From Clostridiales bacterium UBA2432 (GTDB lineage Bacteria; Bacillota; Clostridia; Lachnospirales; Vallitaleaceae), in contig DDQW01000093.1 of assembly GCA_002342805.1 (NCBI GenBank), positions 123,022 through 160,713 on the forward strand: a stretch of DNA of 37,692 nt. Direction: 5' to 3'. A program made the position numbers and the translations under genes. Under the pieces are notes generated by a model. The model was given only the letters and a program-made list of their open reading frames with translations, was not told the origin of the DNA and searched no databases. Below, one piece after another: positions 16,260-23,644 of this stretch. How positions within the stretch are numbered: position 1 is the stretch's first letter; the number at the start of each line of letters is the position of its first letter.

Positions 16260-17199
16260 ATGCCCTCCTTAAATAACTTCTTAATTTATCAATAGCTTGC
16301 GTTTTAATTCCACTCTTCGTTATCAATATATCAAATTCATCCTGTAAACATTTCATTTCTTTTATCGCTACCACCGCATGTTTTGACATTGTTATCTCTG
16401 CAATTTCTTTGTTCATCAACGGTTTGAATATGAGTAATAACAGAATACTCGGTAATTTAAAATAGTTTAACTTGAGTGGTGTAACTGAGTAACCTAATGA
16501 TTTTAGAACTGAAAAACCTTCTTTTATCCCTTGAATCATTAATAAAATATCTTTAGAATTTTGGGATAATTCATAATTATTTCCGTCATATTTATATAAA
16601 CTATTCGCTATACATGTAACAATACTCACATGATATTTTTGCCATGCATCCATGTTGCTACAATAAACCGAAGAAATCCCTGCATTGTTAAATGCTTTTA
16701 TTAATTTTTTTACCCTTTTTGATTTCTTCTGATTATATTCTCCAAATGTTGTTGTTTGAAAAAGGCGAATAGCCCCATTACCAATAAAATATTTTACAAT
16801 CCCTTCTACTCTCTCTCCTCCTGCTGAAGGGAAACCTATCATTACCCTTTCAGCACCTATTACTTTTGCCCAGTTTTTATATCCCAATGCATTGTTGACT
16901 ATAAAAACTATATTCGACGAACAATTTTTTTCAAGAATATGTACTATGTTTTTCACTTGAGGTTTTTGCATGACAACCATAATATAATCATAATACTCAT
17001 CTGGATCCAGTTTCTTAATCACCTTTACTTTTGAAGATAAGTACGATTTTGATTTAACCTCTTGTATAACGACACCTTGACTAAGAATTTCTGAATAACG
17101 ATTACCCCTAGCCAATACCGTCACATCATTCCCAGATTTTTGAAGTTTACAAGCGAAAATACTCCCTATAACTCCAGCACCATAAATAAGAAACTTCAT
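16246..17199 (-). CDS. ketopantoate reductase-like (PanE/ApbA) oxidoreductase
   Basis: 317 residues. The N-terminal Rossmann domain begins MKFLIYGAGVIGSIFACKLQKSG with GxGxxG at 7-12, and VLARGNRYSEIL carries the arginine that usually selects NADPH. The loop FIVNNALGY corresponds to the HNGMG region of PanE (conserved Asn), and MDAWQKYHVSIVTCIANSLY holds the lysine in the position of the PanE catalytic Lys. The C-terminal helical domain is present. However, it has an unusual basic tail and a hydrophobic LPSILLLLIFKPLM segment, so it may not be a pantothenate enzyme. PanE-like folds serve other 2-oxo acids too. It sits directly behind the NiCo riboswitch and overlaps the CDF exporter gene, which is an odd place for pantothenate synthesis. 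The ribosome site GGAGG is eight bases upstream. Confidence 0.8.
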   Translation of the reverse strand: MKFLIYGAGVIGSIFACKLQKSGNDVTVLARGNRYSEILSQGVVIQEVKSKSYLSSKVKVIKKLDPDEYYDYIMVVMQKPQVKNIVHILEKNCSSNIVFIVNNALGYKNWAKVIGAERVMIGFPSAGGERVEGIVKYFIGNGAIRLFQTTTFGEYNQKKSKRVKKLIKAFNNAGISSVYCSNMDAWQKYHVSIVTCIANSLYKYDGNNYELSQNSKDILLMIQGIKEGFSVLKSLGYSVTPLKLNYFKLPSILLLLIFKPLMNKEIAEITMSKHAVVAIKEMKCLQDEFDILITKSGIKTQAIDKLRSYLRRAYVQL

Positions 17200-17238
17200 T
17201 TTTTACCTCCTCGATAAAATTTATAGTATATATTTTCC

Positions 17239-17285
17239 AAAACAAAAAACACACCAATGGAACATTACTGTCCCACAGATGTGTT
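17239..17285 (-). terminator. riboswitch-controlled terminator (expression platform)
   Basis: On the minus strand arms AACACATC (17278-17285) and GGTGTGTT (17248-17255) can pair, with an inner GGGAC/GTTCC stem, and are followed by TTTTTTGTTTT. The left arm is shared with the last helix of the aptamer, so ligand binding should prevent this hairpin and turn transcription on. Confidence 0.78.
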
Positions 17286-17357
17286 TACTTTTAATCTGCT
17301 GTCACTCGTTTGGCGACCCGGCCCCATGATCTAAATACGATTCATCGCCTGCTCAGT
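17267..17357 (-). ncRNA. NiCo (czcD) riboswitch aptamer
   Basis: The minus-strand RNA shows the class landmarks in order: ACTGAGCAGGC at the 5' end, a stem of ATGA/TCAT, GCCGGG, a stem GTCGC/GTGAC, an ACAG linker, a stem CAGAT/ATCTG, and the 3' strand TGTGGGACAGT, whose CAGT pairs with the initial ACTG. This matches the four-helix NiCo fold as I recall it from the published crystal construct. The class binds Co2+ and Ni2+ cooperatively and turns on metal-efflux genes. A promoter lies 31 bases upstream, and a CDF exporter is in the operon below. No covariance search was possible here. Confidence 0.85.
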
Positions 17358-17387
17358 TTATTAACAATATATAACCTTTTGTTTTTT

Positions 17388-17416
17388 ATTTTAAACAAAT
17401 TTCTCAAAATTGTCAA
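17388..17416 (-). promoter_or_regulatory. promoter of the riboswitch operon
   Basis: On the minus strand TTGACA (17411-17416), 17-bp spacer, TAAAAT (17388-17393). The start near 17381 would be about 24 bases before the aptamer. Confidence 0.82.
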
Positions 17417-17447
17417 TAATAATTCCCTTTGAATTTTCTCTTTTTAA

Positions 17448-18701
17448 TCATTCGATCAATTCTTCAAATCGATACAGCGGTTCGTCAAGCAACATATTAC
17501 CTAGTGTTTCACCGGATTTACCTTCAACCCATATTTGTACTCTTTCTATTTCAGGAAACTCTGTCAGTGTATTTACAATTGAGCTTAGGGTCATGAGTTC
17601 ACCCGCGCTTCCACCTGAATGATTATCGATAAACTCTCTTGAAAAATCAACTGTGCAAAGCCCATTATCGATATTGATGCTAAGAAGTTTTGTTCCTTCA
17701 GGAATTGATGGAGACAAAGCCTCATTATTGGGACCTGCAATCAATCCATGTATAGCTGCTTCAGCAATCTCGTCATTGTAAACCGTTAAGGTCCTTACTT
17801 CTTCCCATACCTTCTGTGCATCCATGCCCGGAAAATACAAAGTCACCTCATTTTGTGTCACATCCACAGGATTGAATAAAGAATATCCTGCTGTAAAAGG
17901 TTCTTCTCCTAGTTCAAATAATTTTTCAAAGGACACGACGCCTATGTTTTCACGTATAACTCGTTGCTCGTAATAATCACTGCCTACCTGTTTATGTCTA
18001 ACTGTATATTCTTTGACTCCCATATTTGTCAATTCTGCCTTCATAATTTGCCCATTAATCGTTTGAAGAACTCCGTCCTTGTCTCTTGCTTGATCTGTCC
18101 AATAAGTCCCGATAACTAAGGGCGTCTGAATCAAGGTAAGTTGATCAAACTTAGAGTCCATCATAACCTCTTCTTCTTTTGTTTGTATTAGACTATTTCC
18201 TTCAATCGTATAATTTAAGTCGATGGAATAATCCTTGTCACTTTCGCCATCTGACATATCGTCAACCATTCCACTGACCCTATAGATTCTTTTGCTTGCT
18301 TCATCAACAATAGAATCCAGTGTTGCACTGTGGCCGTATTCTGCAAATCCTTCATATTTCCATTCATAGCCTGTCGCGTCCGGTAATAACTCAGATAGGG
18401 CATCCACTTCATAGGTCGGCTCATTAATGCTCGCCACTTGTGTCAAGGCATTCCATCCAACTTCTTTTCCTGTTAACTGTGCGACAGAACGAAGAGGTAC
18501 ATAAGTTGTTCCATCTACAACGAAATTATCTGTGGAGACAGGGGTACCATTTACTTTTATCGTCACAATGTTTCTATACACTCTTATCAACTCACTTAAA
18601 TCCCTCCCAATAAGAGTTCCTGATAAAAAGGATAGGGACACTAAAACAACAAATATGAACATACCTGTGTTTTTTACTAAGTTTTTTCGCTTGTTTTTCA
18701 T
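17448..18701 (-). CDS. secreted GerMN-domain protein with copper-amine-oxidase-like N-terminal domain
   Basis: 417 residues from ATG 18701 (GGAG eight bases upstream; GTG 18710 is an alternative). It begins with a basic stretch and one hydrophobic helix (NTGMFIFVVLVSLSFLSGTLIG), a signal anchor. Residues about 45-95 form the small domain TIKVNGTPVSTDNFVVDGTTYVPLR-type repeat, also found at the N-terminus of many clostridial surface proteins (Cu_amine_oxidN1), thought to act as a cell-wall or stalk module. The middle is a beta-rich region without a family I know. Residues about 290-410 are a GerMN domain (EVTLYFPG ... ALIAGP-like GLIAGPNNEALSPSIPEGTKLLSINI, then CTVDFSREF). GerMN is found in the germination and sporulation protein GerM and in extracytoplasmic lipoproteins; it has no known catalytic role. 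Confidence 0.82.
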   Translation of the reverse strand: MKNKRKNLVKNTGMFIFVVLVSLSFLSGTLIGRDLSELIRVYRNIVTIKVNGTPVSTDNFVVDGTTYVPLRSVAQLTGKEVGWNALTQVASINEPTYEVDALSELLPDATGYEWKYEGFAEYGHSATLDSIVDEASKRIYRVSGMVDDMSDGESDKDYSIDLNYTIEGNSLIQTKEEEVMMDSKFDQLTLIQTPLVIGTYWTDQARDKDGVLQTINGQIMKAELTNMGVKEYTVRHKQVGSDYYEQRVIRENIGVVSFEKLFELGEEPFTAGYSLFNPVDVTQNEVTLYFPGMDAQKVWEEVRTLTVYNDEIAEAAIHGLIAGPNNEALSPSIPEGTKLLSINIDNGLCTVDFSREFIDNHSGGSAGELMTLSSIVNTLTEFPEIERVQIWVEGKSGETLGNMLLDEPLYRFEELIE

Positions 18702-18756
18702 ATGGCTCACTCCATTTCTGCTAAGTAGTTAACGTTGTCAAAACAGTTATGTGTAT

Positions 18757-18785
18757 ATTATATCCCTTTTCATATAGTCCAGCAA
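18757..18785 (-). promoter_or_regulatory. possible promoter of the GerMN gene
   Basis: TTGCTG (-35), 17-bp spacer, perfect TATAAT (18757-18762) on the minus strand. The -35 is poor and overlaps the end of the upstream hydrolase gene. Confidence 0.4.
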
Positions 18786-19865
18786 CTACTCCAAAACTTC
18801 AGAATAATCATTTAAAAAACTCTTAATAGTATCTCCGAATATTTCGGGGGCATCTTCAAATACCGCGTGACCTGAATCATCAATAATTACAAATTCAGCA
18901 TTCTTGAATAAATCCAAGTAAGTTTTGCTGGTAGCTTCTGTTTGAACAAAGTCATCTCCCGGGTGTATTATTAACACTTCCGTGTCTAGCTCCGGAAAAC
19001 TTTTAGTATAGTCATGCTTCTTACCCATACTGAAATACATAGCCTGAATCATCCACCCTCCTGCCATATTATTCTCTGGCGGCACGTATTCAGTCGCAGA
19101 ATATGCCAAATTAAAATAATACTCAAGTTCATTATTTAGATTAACTAAATCTTTATCCGAGTTGTTAAAGATATTCTGATAATCAAAATATCTCTTTACA
19201 AAGTCCTCATACCCTTCTAACTCATTATCAGGCAATCGCTTTTTGATATTAGCAAATAAATCTTCTGTTTCCATTGGCATTTTCATTAGGGGCGCCGGCG
19301 CGACTAAAATAAGCTTCTCAACGTTATCCGGAAACTCAGCAGCATATAATGTGGCTAAAAAGCCACCAAAGGAGTGTCCGATTATAATCAGTTTATCTTC
19401 CCCAAGTATACGTCTGATTCTTTCAATATCTGCAATTTGAGCTGTCAATCCAAGTGTTGATTCTAATTCCAACATATTGTTGTGATAGTTTTTCGACGCA
19501 AAAGTATCAATCGGTCTAGTTGAATTACCACATCCTCTTTGATCATAATAGATAAATTGATAATCTTTACTTAATTCATTTAACCCTGTCCACTCACTTG
19601 TGTTTGGCATTCCCGGTCCGCCATGAATTATAAGAACATTGGTGCCAGCCCCTTGTGTAAAATAATGCAGCTTAATTTCCTCTTCTACTAAAAAATAATC
19701 CACATCTTTCGGTTGAGCTGGAGGCTCAAAGGATGCGCTTATATTAATACCTTTTGTAACATTTCCAACTTCATACATAGGTTGTGATGACTTGATAACA
19801 AACATAATAACGACTGCCATAATAACAACGACAACAAGGCCTAATATCAAAAGAAAGATTTTCAT
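18786..19865 (-). CDS. membrane-anchored alpha/beta hydrolase, proline-iminopeptidase-like
   Basis: 359 residues. An N-terminal helix (about 3-24, rich in V/I/L) anchors it, with the enzyme outside. Catalytic features: oxyanion loop HGGPGMPN (81-88), the strand IYYDQRGCGNSTRP typical of proline iminopeptidases, nucleophile Ser165 in GHSFGG, an aspartate in ILIIHPGDDFVQTEA and a histidine in DDSGHAVFEDAPE. A helical lid lies between about 190 and 290. The ATG overlaps the stop of the MerR regulator gene by four bases, so the two are co-translated. The gene is probably induced by whatever the MerR/GyrI protein senses. The substrate, whether a peptide, an ester or a drug, is unknown. Confidence 0.88.
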   Translation of the reverse strand: MKIFLLILGLVVVVIMAVVIMFVIKSSQPMYEVGNVTKGINISASFEPPAQPKDVDYFLVEEEIKLHYFTQGAGTNVLIIHGGPGMPNTSEWTGLNELSKDYQFIYYDQRGCGNSTRPIDTFASKNYHNNMLELESTLGLTAQIADIERIRRILGEDKLIIIGHSFGGFLATLYAAEFPDNVEKLILVAPAPLMKMPMETEDLFANIKKRLPDNELEGYEDFVKRYFDYQNIFNNSDKDLVNLNNELEYYFNLAYSATEYVPPENNMAGGWMIQAMYFSMGKKHDYTKSFPELDTEVLIIHPGDDFVQTEATSKTYLDLFKNAEFVIIDDSGHAVFEDAPEIFGDTIKSFLNDYSEVLE

Positions 19866-20677
19866 GAATCATCACCTTCATCTATTTTAATTGGAAGTAT
19901 TATTTTAGTTATATATTTGTTTGGATTACCCTCGAAAATCATACCCGGTCCTTTTATGTATTCATCTCTAATTGGTGTTTTCACTTCATAATCATTATTT
20001 TTTGCATAGTCAAAAAGTGCTTTATATGCATTGCCTATGTTTTCATAACGACCTTTATGTATTGTTGTTATTGCTTTCATCTCCGCTAATGTTCTACAAT
20101 TGATATCACTTGTGCTCATTGCACTTTTGATCGGCACACATACTTCTATATCCGCCTGTTCAGAATACTCTAATTCATGATATAGGTTAAAAAAGTCTCC
20201 ACTTGCCTTCCCTTTAACACTTCTAAAAATCTTTCCTGCATATTTGCCGCAATCTTCATATTTCCCAACATATCTTATAGACGCTATTTGCACACTCGGT
20301 ATTTGTTCAACTTTCACTTCATAATTCATCAATAATTCCTCCTTGATAATAGTGTTAACAGAAGCATTTATTTTTTCGATGAGTTCTTTTTTTTCTTCGA
20401 TTTCTTTTTGTATAAGTTGTTTTTTCTCAGTAAGAATAAAGTGTAAATCATCCTCATCAACGCAAAGAGATAAGGTGTCTTTTATCTCAGATATTGAGAA
20501 GTTTAATTGTCTTAAGCGCTTTATTAATAATGCATTTTTATAATTATGCGCATCATAGAGCCTATAAGCATTATCACTTTCTCTATCAGCCGGTACTAAT
20601 ATGCCTTCTTTGTCATAATACCTTAGGGCCTTAATACTTAATCCAGTTATCTTTGAAAACTCACCAATTTTATACAT
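19862..20677 (-). CDS. MerR-family regulator with GyrI-like ligand domain (BmrR-like)
   Basis: 271 residues. Residues 1-70 are the MerR winged helix (MYKIGEFSKITGLSIKALRYYDKEGIL...YRLYD), followed by a coiled-coil linker at about 80-115 and a C-terminal GyrI/BmrR-like effector domain (about 120-270), recognised by QIASIRYVGKYEDCGKYAGKIFR and the central glutamate-rich strand LEYSEQADIEVCVPI. BmrR-like regulators bind hydrophobic cations or other drugs and activate promoters by twisting an overlong spacer. Exactly such a promoter, with a 20-bp spacer and a central dyad, lies 18 bases upstream, so the gene activates itself and the hydrolase downstream. GGAGG is five bases before the ATG. Confidence 0.92.
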   Translation of the reverse strand: MYKIGEFSKITGLSIKALRYYDKEGILVPADRESDNAYRLYDAHNYKNALLIKRLRQLNFSISEIKDTLSLCVDEDDLHFILTEKKQLIQKEIEEKKELIEKINASVNTIIKEELLMNYEVKVEQIPSVQIASIRYVGKYEDCGKYAGKIFRSVKGKASGDFFNLYHELEYSEQADIEVCVPIKSAMSTSDINCRTLAEMKAITTIHKGRYENIGNAYKALFDYAKNNDYEVKTPIRDEYIKGPGMIFEGNPNKYITKIILPIKIDEGDDS

Positions 20678-20694
20678 ATTTACCTCCTATCATC

Positions 20695-20726
20695 ACTATA
20701 CATCCTCCCGTGCAGGGGAGTGTCAA
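20695..20726 (-). promoter_or_regulatory. MerR-type promoter with 20-bp spacer and operator dyad
   Basis: TTGACA (20721-20726) and TATAGT (20695-20700) on the minus strand are separated by 20 bases. The spacer holds the 16-base dyad CTCCC-N6-GGGAG (20705-20720), 14 of 16 positions symmetric. Overlong spacers of 19-20 bp with a central CTCCC dyad are diagnostic for promoters activated by MerR proteins. Confidence 0.88.
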
Positions 20727-20837
20727 GAAAAATTATTGGACCTATATTACTTTATTTGATTTGATAAAATTTTAACCTTTATAATAAAAACACTATTAGC
20801 CTCAAAGCACATTCCACGGAAAACACAATACTATGTA

Positions 20838-21260
20838 TTAATAGTTTTGTTGGTCAACATAGTCATCGCCGATATTATGTATAACTGAACATCCATTTTC
20901 TTTGAAAATATCGACAGCTTTGTTGACATTTGAATTCTTTACTAAAATATAATCTGTATTAAATGTTGATATTACAAATATACTTATGTCATTTTGTGCC
21001 ATTAACGTAGCTAACGAAGACAAAATACCTACCAAACTAAAATCCAATATGCCTTCTACTTTGAATTGCCTCCAATTTCCTTCATATCTTATCCTTTCAG
21101 GAATATTTTTTTCTGCACATACAATAGATAATTCCTCTGGCGTCTTCGTTATAGAAAAATATTGATCGCGTGTTGCCCATTCAGGTATAGGCTCTGTATG
21201 TTCTAATCTGCATACCCCATATATATTGTTAAGTAATTTCAATTTTAACTTCTGATTCAT
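20838..21260 (-). CDS. ACT-domain protein (CASTOR/ACT-7 type)
   Basis: 140 residues from ATG 21260, chosen because GGAGGG lies eight bases upstream; an in-frame ATG at 21320 lacks a site. The protein starts MNQKLKLKLLNNIYGVCRLE, typical of a conserved family of small stand-alone ACT proteins (COG3603) with EPIPEWA and FSITKTPEELSIVC. A second ACT-like half follows: FKVEGILDFSLVGILSSLATLMAQNDISIFVISTFNTDYILV, where one ACT repeat senses a small ligand such as an amino acid. No enzyme domain is attached, so it probably binds a ligand and a partner protein. The window gives no partner. It is monocistronic. Confidence 0.82.
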   Translation of the reverse strand: MNQKLKLKLLNNIYGVCRLEHTEPIPEWATRDQYFSITKTPEELSIVCAEKNIPERIRYEGNWRQFKVEGILDFSLVGILSSLATLMAQNDISIFVISTFNTDYILVKNSNVNKAVDIFKENGCSVIHNIGDDYVDQQNY

Positions 21261-21602
21261 ATCTAGCCCTCCTATAGTTAAGTTGATCGTCACTTTTATT
21301 TTGCTTTGACTCTTATTCATGTATGAAATATTTATTCTATTTTAACCTTTAATTGCCCCTGCTGTCATCCTTTAAACTAATTTATCCTGAAATTCCCAAA
21401 CTGCTAAAGGTAATGTTCTATTTTCTACTGCTTGGGTAATTAGTCCAAATTTCTTTGCTCTCATAGAACCGTGCTTACGTTTGCCGTACATAGCTCTTGA
21501 AATTTCTCTTCGAATTAATAATAATTCGACAACATGCCTCGCAAACAAAAAACTGATTACACATCTGTGTAATCAGTTAACTATATCTACTTTAAGTCTA
21601 TA
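21261..21602. other. intergenic stretch with an open relic of about 60 codons
   Basis: Beyond the ACT gene's leader, the minus strand stays open from about 21530 to the stop at 21372. It reads LIRREISRAMYGKRKHGSM and later VENRTLPLAVWEFQDKL. It has no start codon with a ribosome site, and the open frame runs back into the terminator stem at 21551-21578, so it is not an intact gene. The composition (basic, R/K-rich) resembles a fragment of a nucleic-acid-binding protein, perhaps mobile-element debris, but I do not recognise the family. Confidence 0.35.
21543..21578 (-). terminator. intrinsic terminator after the PepSY-like gene
   Basis: Perfect 12-bp stem AACTGATTACAC / GTGTAATCAGTT with a 4-base loop, followed on the minus strand by TTTTTTG. 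Confidence 0.85.
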
Positions 21603-22328
21603 TTAATGCATTTCTATGATTTCAATAAGCTCTCCATGCCAATTATGATACCATACCTCTCCGGTATAACCATTAACACTTAACATTCCATAGGGATTAT
21701 CATCCTTTACTACATGAAATGTATAATACCCATAAAATTCGTGGTATTCTTCTCCCACTTCTAATGCCTCTCCCGTTTTTATTAGGTAATCATTGGCTTC
21801 ATTCATTGCTTGTTCATATGTCAAATCATTATCTATGGAAATATTGTCATTGTCAATTGCTAGGTCATTATCATAATATCCTCGGCCCATCATTCCTCTT
21901 CTTCCTATTCCTCCGTGCATTCCATACTTCAAATTCCACATCATATTCGGACCATATTCAGGATATATTTCTTTTGTGTATGGGTTGACTAATAATTCCA
22001 TAGCCCCCCGTTGTGTTTCTTCCTCAATAATAGAAAAATAGTATTCACTATCCGAAAAAACGAAAATATCGCTAATCTCTAAGGGCGTTTTATAATTTTC
22101 GATATAGCTTTCTACTTCTTTTTTTAATTCTTCAATTGAATATACTTCTTCTTCTGAATCACTTATATTCCTGTATTGGGTATTAACTCCCATAAAACCT
22201 CGTATATTATTAAATGAAGTGGTTTTTTGAACATCTCTTTGATTTAATTGTGAATAAATGATTCCCAACAAGCCACCACCAATGAGAACGACACCCAAAA
22301 CAATCAAAATCAGATTTGTTTTTTTCAT
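21603..22328 (-). CDS. membrane-anchored PepSY-like protein
   Basis: 241 residues. A basic start and one hydrophobic helix (LILIVLGVVLIGGGLLGIIYS) anchor it, with the rest outside. Two related parts follow: about 65-125 (SIEELKKEVESYIENY ... YYFSIIEEETQRGAMELLVNPYTKEIYPEYG) and about 170-240 (TYEQAMNEANDYLIKTG ... GYYTFHVVKDDNPYGMLSVNGYTGEVWYHNWHG). Each has a helix then strands ending in a 'G-x-V-N-x-x-T-G-E-V/I' turn, as in PepSY domains. Between them is a Gly-Met-Arg-rich linker (HGGIGRRGMMGRGYY), which could bind metal. It is five bases behind a SHOCT-domain gene; this pair recurs in clostridia but has no known function. Confidence 0.75.
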   Translation of the reverse strand: MKKTNLILIVLGVVLIGGGLLGIIYSQLNQRDVQKTTSFNNIRGFMGVNTQYRNISDSEEEVYSIEELKKEVESYIENYKTPLEISDIFVFSDSEYYFSIIEEETQRGAMELLVNPYTKEIYPEYGPNMMWNLKYGMHGGIGRRGMMGRGYYDNDLAIDNDNISIDNDLTYEQAMNEANDYLIKTGEALEVGEEYHEFYGYYTFHVVKDDNPYGMLSVNGYTGEVWYHNWHGELIEIIEMH

Positions 22329-22333
22329 TTTAA

Positions 22334-22579
22334 CTACTTCCTTTCAATAACGTTTTTTTTCTTAAGATATTCTTCTTCAGTTATTTCTCCGTTGACGTAC
22401 ATTTTTTTTAGTGTATTAAGTGTATCATCATTCGTAGGGCTCTGTTTTTTGTTTAATGTTACAATACCTATAACTAATAAGGCTACGCCAATGAGAATAA
22501 TATAATGCCACATACTAAAGTAACCACCAAAAAAAGAGGCACATCCTCCATTACCAAACCAATTTAATCCTCGCATCAT
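22334..22579 (-). CDS. small SHOCT-domain membrane protein
   Basis: 81 residues. An N-terminal Gly/Phe/Cys-containing segment is followed by a transmembrane helix (WHYIILIGVALLVIGIVTL), a polar linker, and a C-terminal SHOCT motif: DDTLNTLKKMYVNGEITEEEYLKKKNVIE. SHOCT is a short helical domain, often at the end of small membrane proteins, thought to help oligomerisation. AGGTGAT lies six bases before the ATG; a second ATG follows directly and could be used. The next gene starts five bases after the stop, so the two are an operon and probably work together at the membrane. Confidence 0.85.
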   Translation of the reverse strand: MMRGLNWFGNGGCASFFGGYFSMWHYIILIGVALLVIGIVTLNKKQSPTNDDTLNTLKKMYVNGEITEEEYLKKKNVIERK

Positions 22580-22675
22580 TTTTTATCACCTTTCATTCCT
22601 ATTTTATTTATTTCTTTTGTTATTATTATTATGCACTCAAAATATGACACAATTATGACTGATTATAAGGAACTA

Positions 22676-22704
22676 TTGAAATATAGGGAACGAGATCTTA
22701 TACT
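22676..22704 (+). promoter_or_regulatory. promoter of the PhnB-like gene
   Basis: TTGAAA (22676-22681), 17-bp spacer, TATACT (22699-22704); the predicted start is about 37 bases before the ATG. Confidence 0.75.
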
Positions 22705-22747
22705 TATATTAATACTAATTTTCATTGATTATAAAGGAGGTTTTTAT

Positions 22748-23164
22748 ATGTTTTTTGTCCCCTATATTACTTTTAACGGCAACGCTTCTGATGCAATTTC
22801 ATTTTACAGCAAGGTTCTTGGTGCCCAGTCCAACCCTAATATTATGTATTACAAAGAAGCACAAGGTATGGATATTCCTTCAGGTTACGAAAAAAAAATC
22901 TTACATTCCGAACTCAACTTTCCTGGAGGTAGCCTCTACATCAGCGATGCATTCCCTGGCTCAGACGCAACTTATACAGACAGCATTTCATTTACTTTGG
23001 AACCGGATTCCAAAGACGCTCTTAATACTTTATTCGATTTGTTGTCTGAAGGCGGAACCGTTATACAAGCTTTAAAAGAGGAGTTCTGGGGTGCTATTTT
23101 CGGATCAGTCAAGGATAAATTCGGTATTTATTGGAGTCTCAATTATCAACTGCCCACCAAGTAA
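22748..23164 (+). CDS. VOC-family protein, PhnB-like
   Basis: 138 residues from ATG 22748 (GGAGG seven bases upstream); a longer in-frame version would start in front of the promoter -35. The protein begins MFFVPYITFNGNASDAISFYSKVLGA and continues with ILHSELNFPGGSLYISDAFPG, SISFTLEPDSKDALNTLFDLLSEGG and the end FWGAIFGSVKDKFGIYWSLNY. These are the landmarks of PhnB / YjdN-like VOC proteins. Such proteins have no metal ligands of the glyoxalase type and no settled function, although some bind small molecules. It is monocistronic, on the plus strand, and faces a second VOC gene across a shared terminator. Confidence 0.85.
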   Translation: MFFVPYITFNGNASDAISFYSKVLGAQSNPNIMYYKEAQGMDIPSGYEKKILHSELNFPGGSLYISDAFPGSDATYTDSISFTLEPDSKDALNTLFDLLSEGGTVIQALKEEFWGAIFGSVKDKFGIYWSLNYQLPTK

Positions 23165-23195
23165 TTGTATATAACTGTTTATACTTAAAATAAAA

Positions 23196-23240
23196 TAATA
23201 ACGGGCTCTCTTTAATTCGTACAAAGAGAGCCCGTTATTA
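23196..23240. terminator. strong bidirectional terminator between convergent VOC genes
   Basis: Perfect 18-bp stem with a 9-base loop, GC-rich in the middle (CGGGCTCTCTTT). T-rich sequence follows on both strands: ATATTTT on plus, TTATTTTATTTT on minus. Confidence 0.88.
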
Positions 23241-23260
23241 TATTTTGGATAACTATACAT

Positions 23261-23629
23261 TTAACGTGTTGGGACTATTTCTAACCAATATCCATCCGGG
23301 TCCGTTATAAAATAAATACCCATTTTTTTGTTTTCATAACATATACAATCCATTTCTTCATGTAATGCATGGGCTTGGTCATAGTCATCTACTTGAAAGG
23401 CCAAATGAAATTCACAATCACCTAAATCATAGGGTCTATCCCAGTCTCTTAACCATGTCAATTCTAATTCAAAATCCGAATGGTCATTTCCTAAATATAC
23501 AATAATAAAGGATCCGTCCTCTGCCTCTTTTCTTCTTTTTTCCGTTAGCCCTACTGCTTTGTTGTAAAATGCAATAGATTTTTCAAGGTTTTTCACATTA
23601 TAATTTTCATGTACCATTTTAAATTTCAT
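23261..23629 (-). CDS. gloA: glyoxalase I-like VOC protein (lactoylglutathione lyase)
   Basis: 122 residues, single VOC unit pair. The four metal ligands of glyoxalase I are present at near-standard positions: His7 (MVHENYNV), Glu56 (ELELT), His75 (EFHLAFQV) and Glu117 (GYWLEIVP), close to His5/Glu56/His74/Glu122 of the E. coli Ni2+ enzyme. The loop that makes zinc enzymes longer is missing, which fits the Ni/Co type. The substrate may be a thiol adduct of methylglyoxal. Glutathione is scarce in clostridia, so another thiol is likely and the gene name is tentative. It is 15 bases behind an MBL-fold hydrolase, so a two-gene unit is likely; GGTGGAG is four bases before the ATG. Confidence 0.82.
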   Translation of the reverse strand: MKFKMVHENYNVKNLEKSIAFYNKAVGLTEKRRKEAEDGSFIIVYLGNDHSDFELELTWLRDWDRPYDLGDCEFHLAFQVDDYDQAHALHEEMDCICYENKKMGIYFITDPDGYWLEIVPTR

Positions 23630-23644
23630 TTTTCTCCACCTTTC

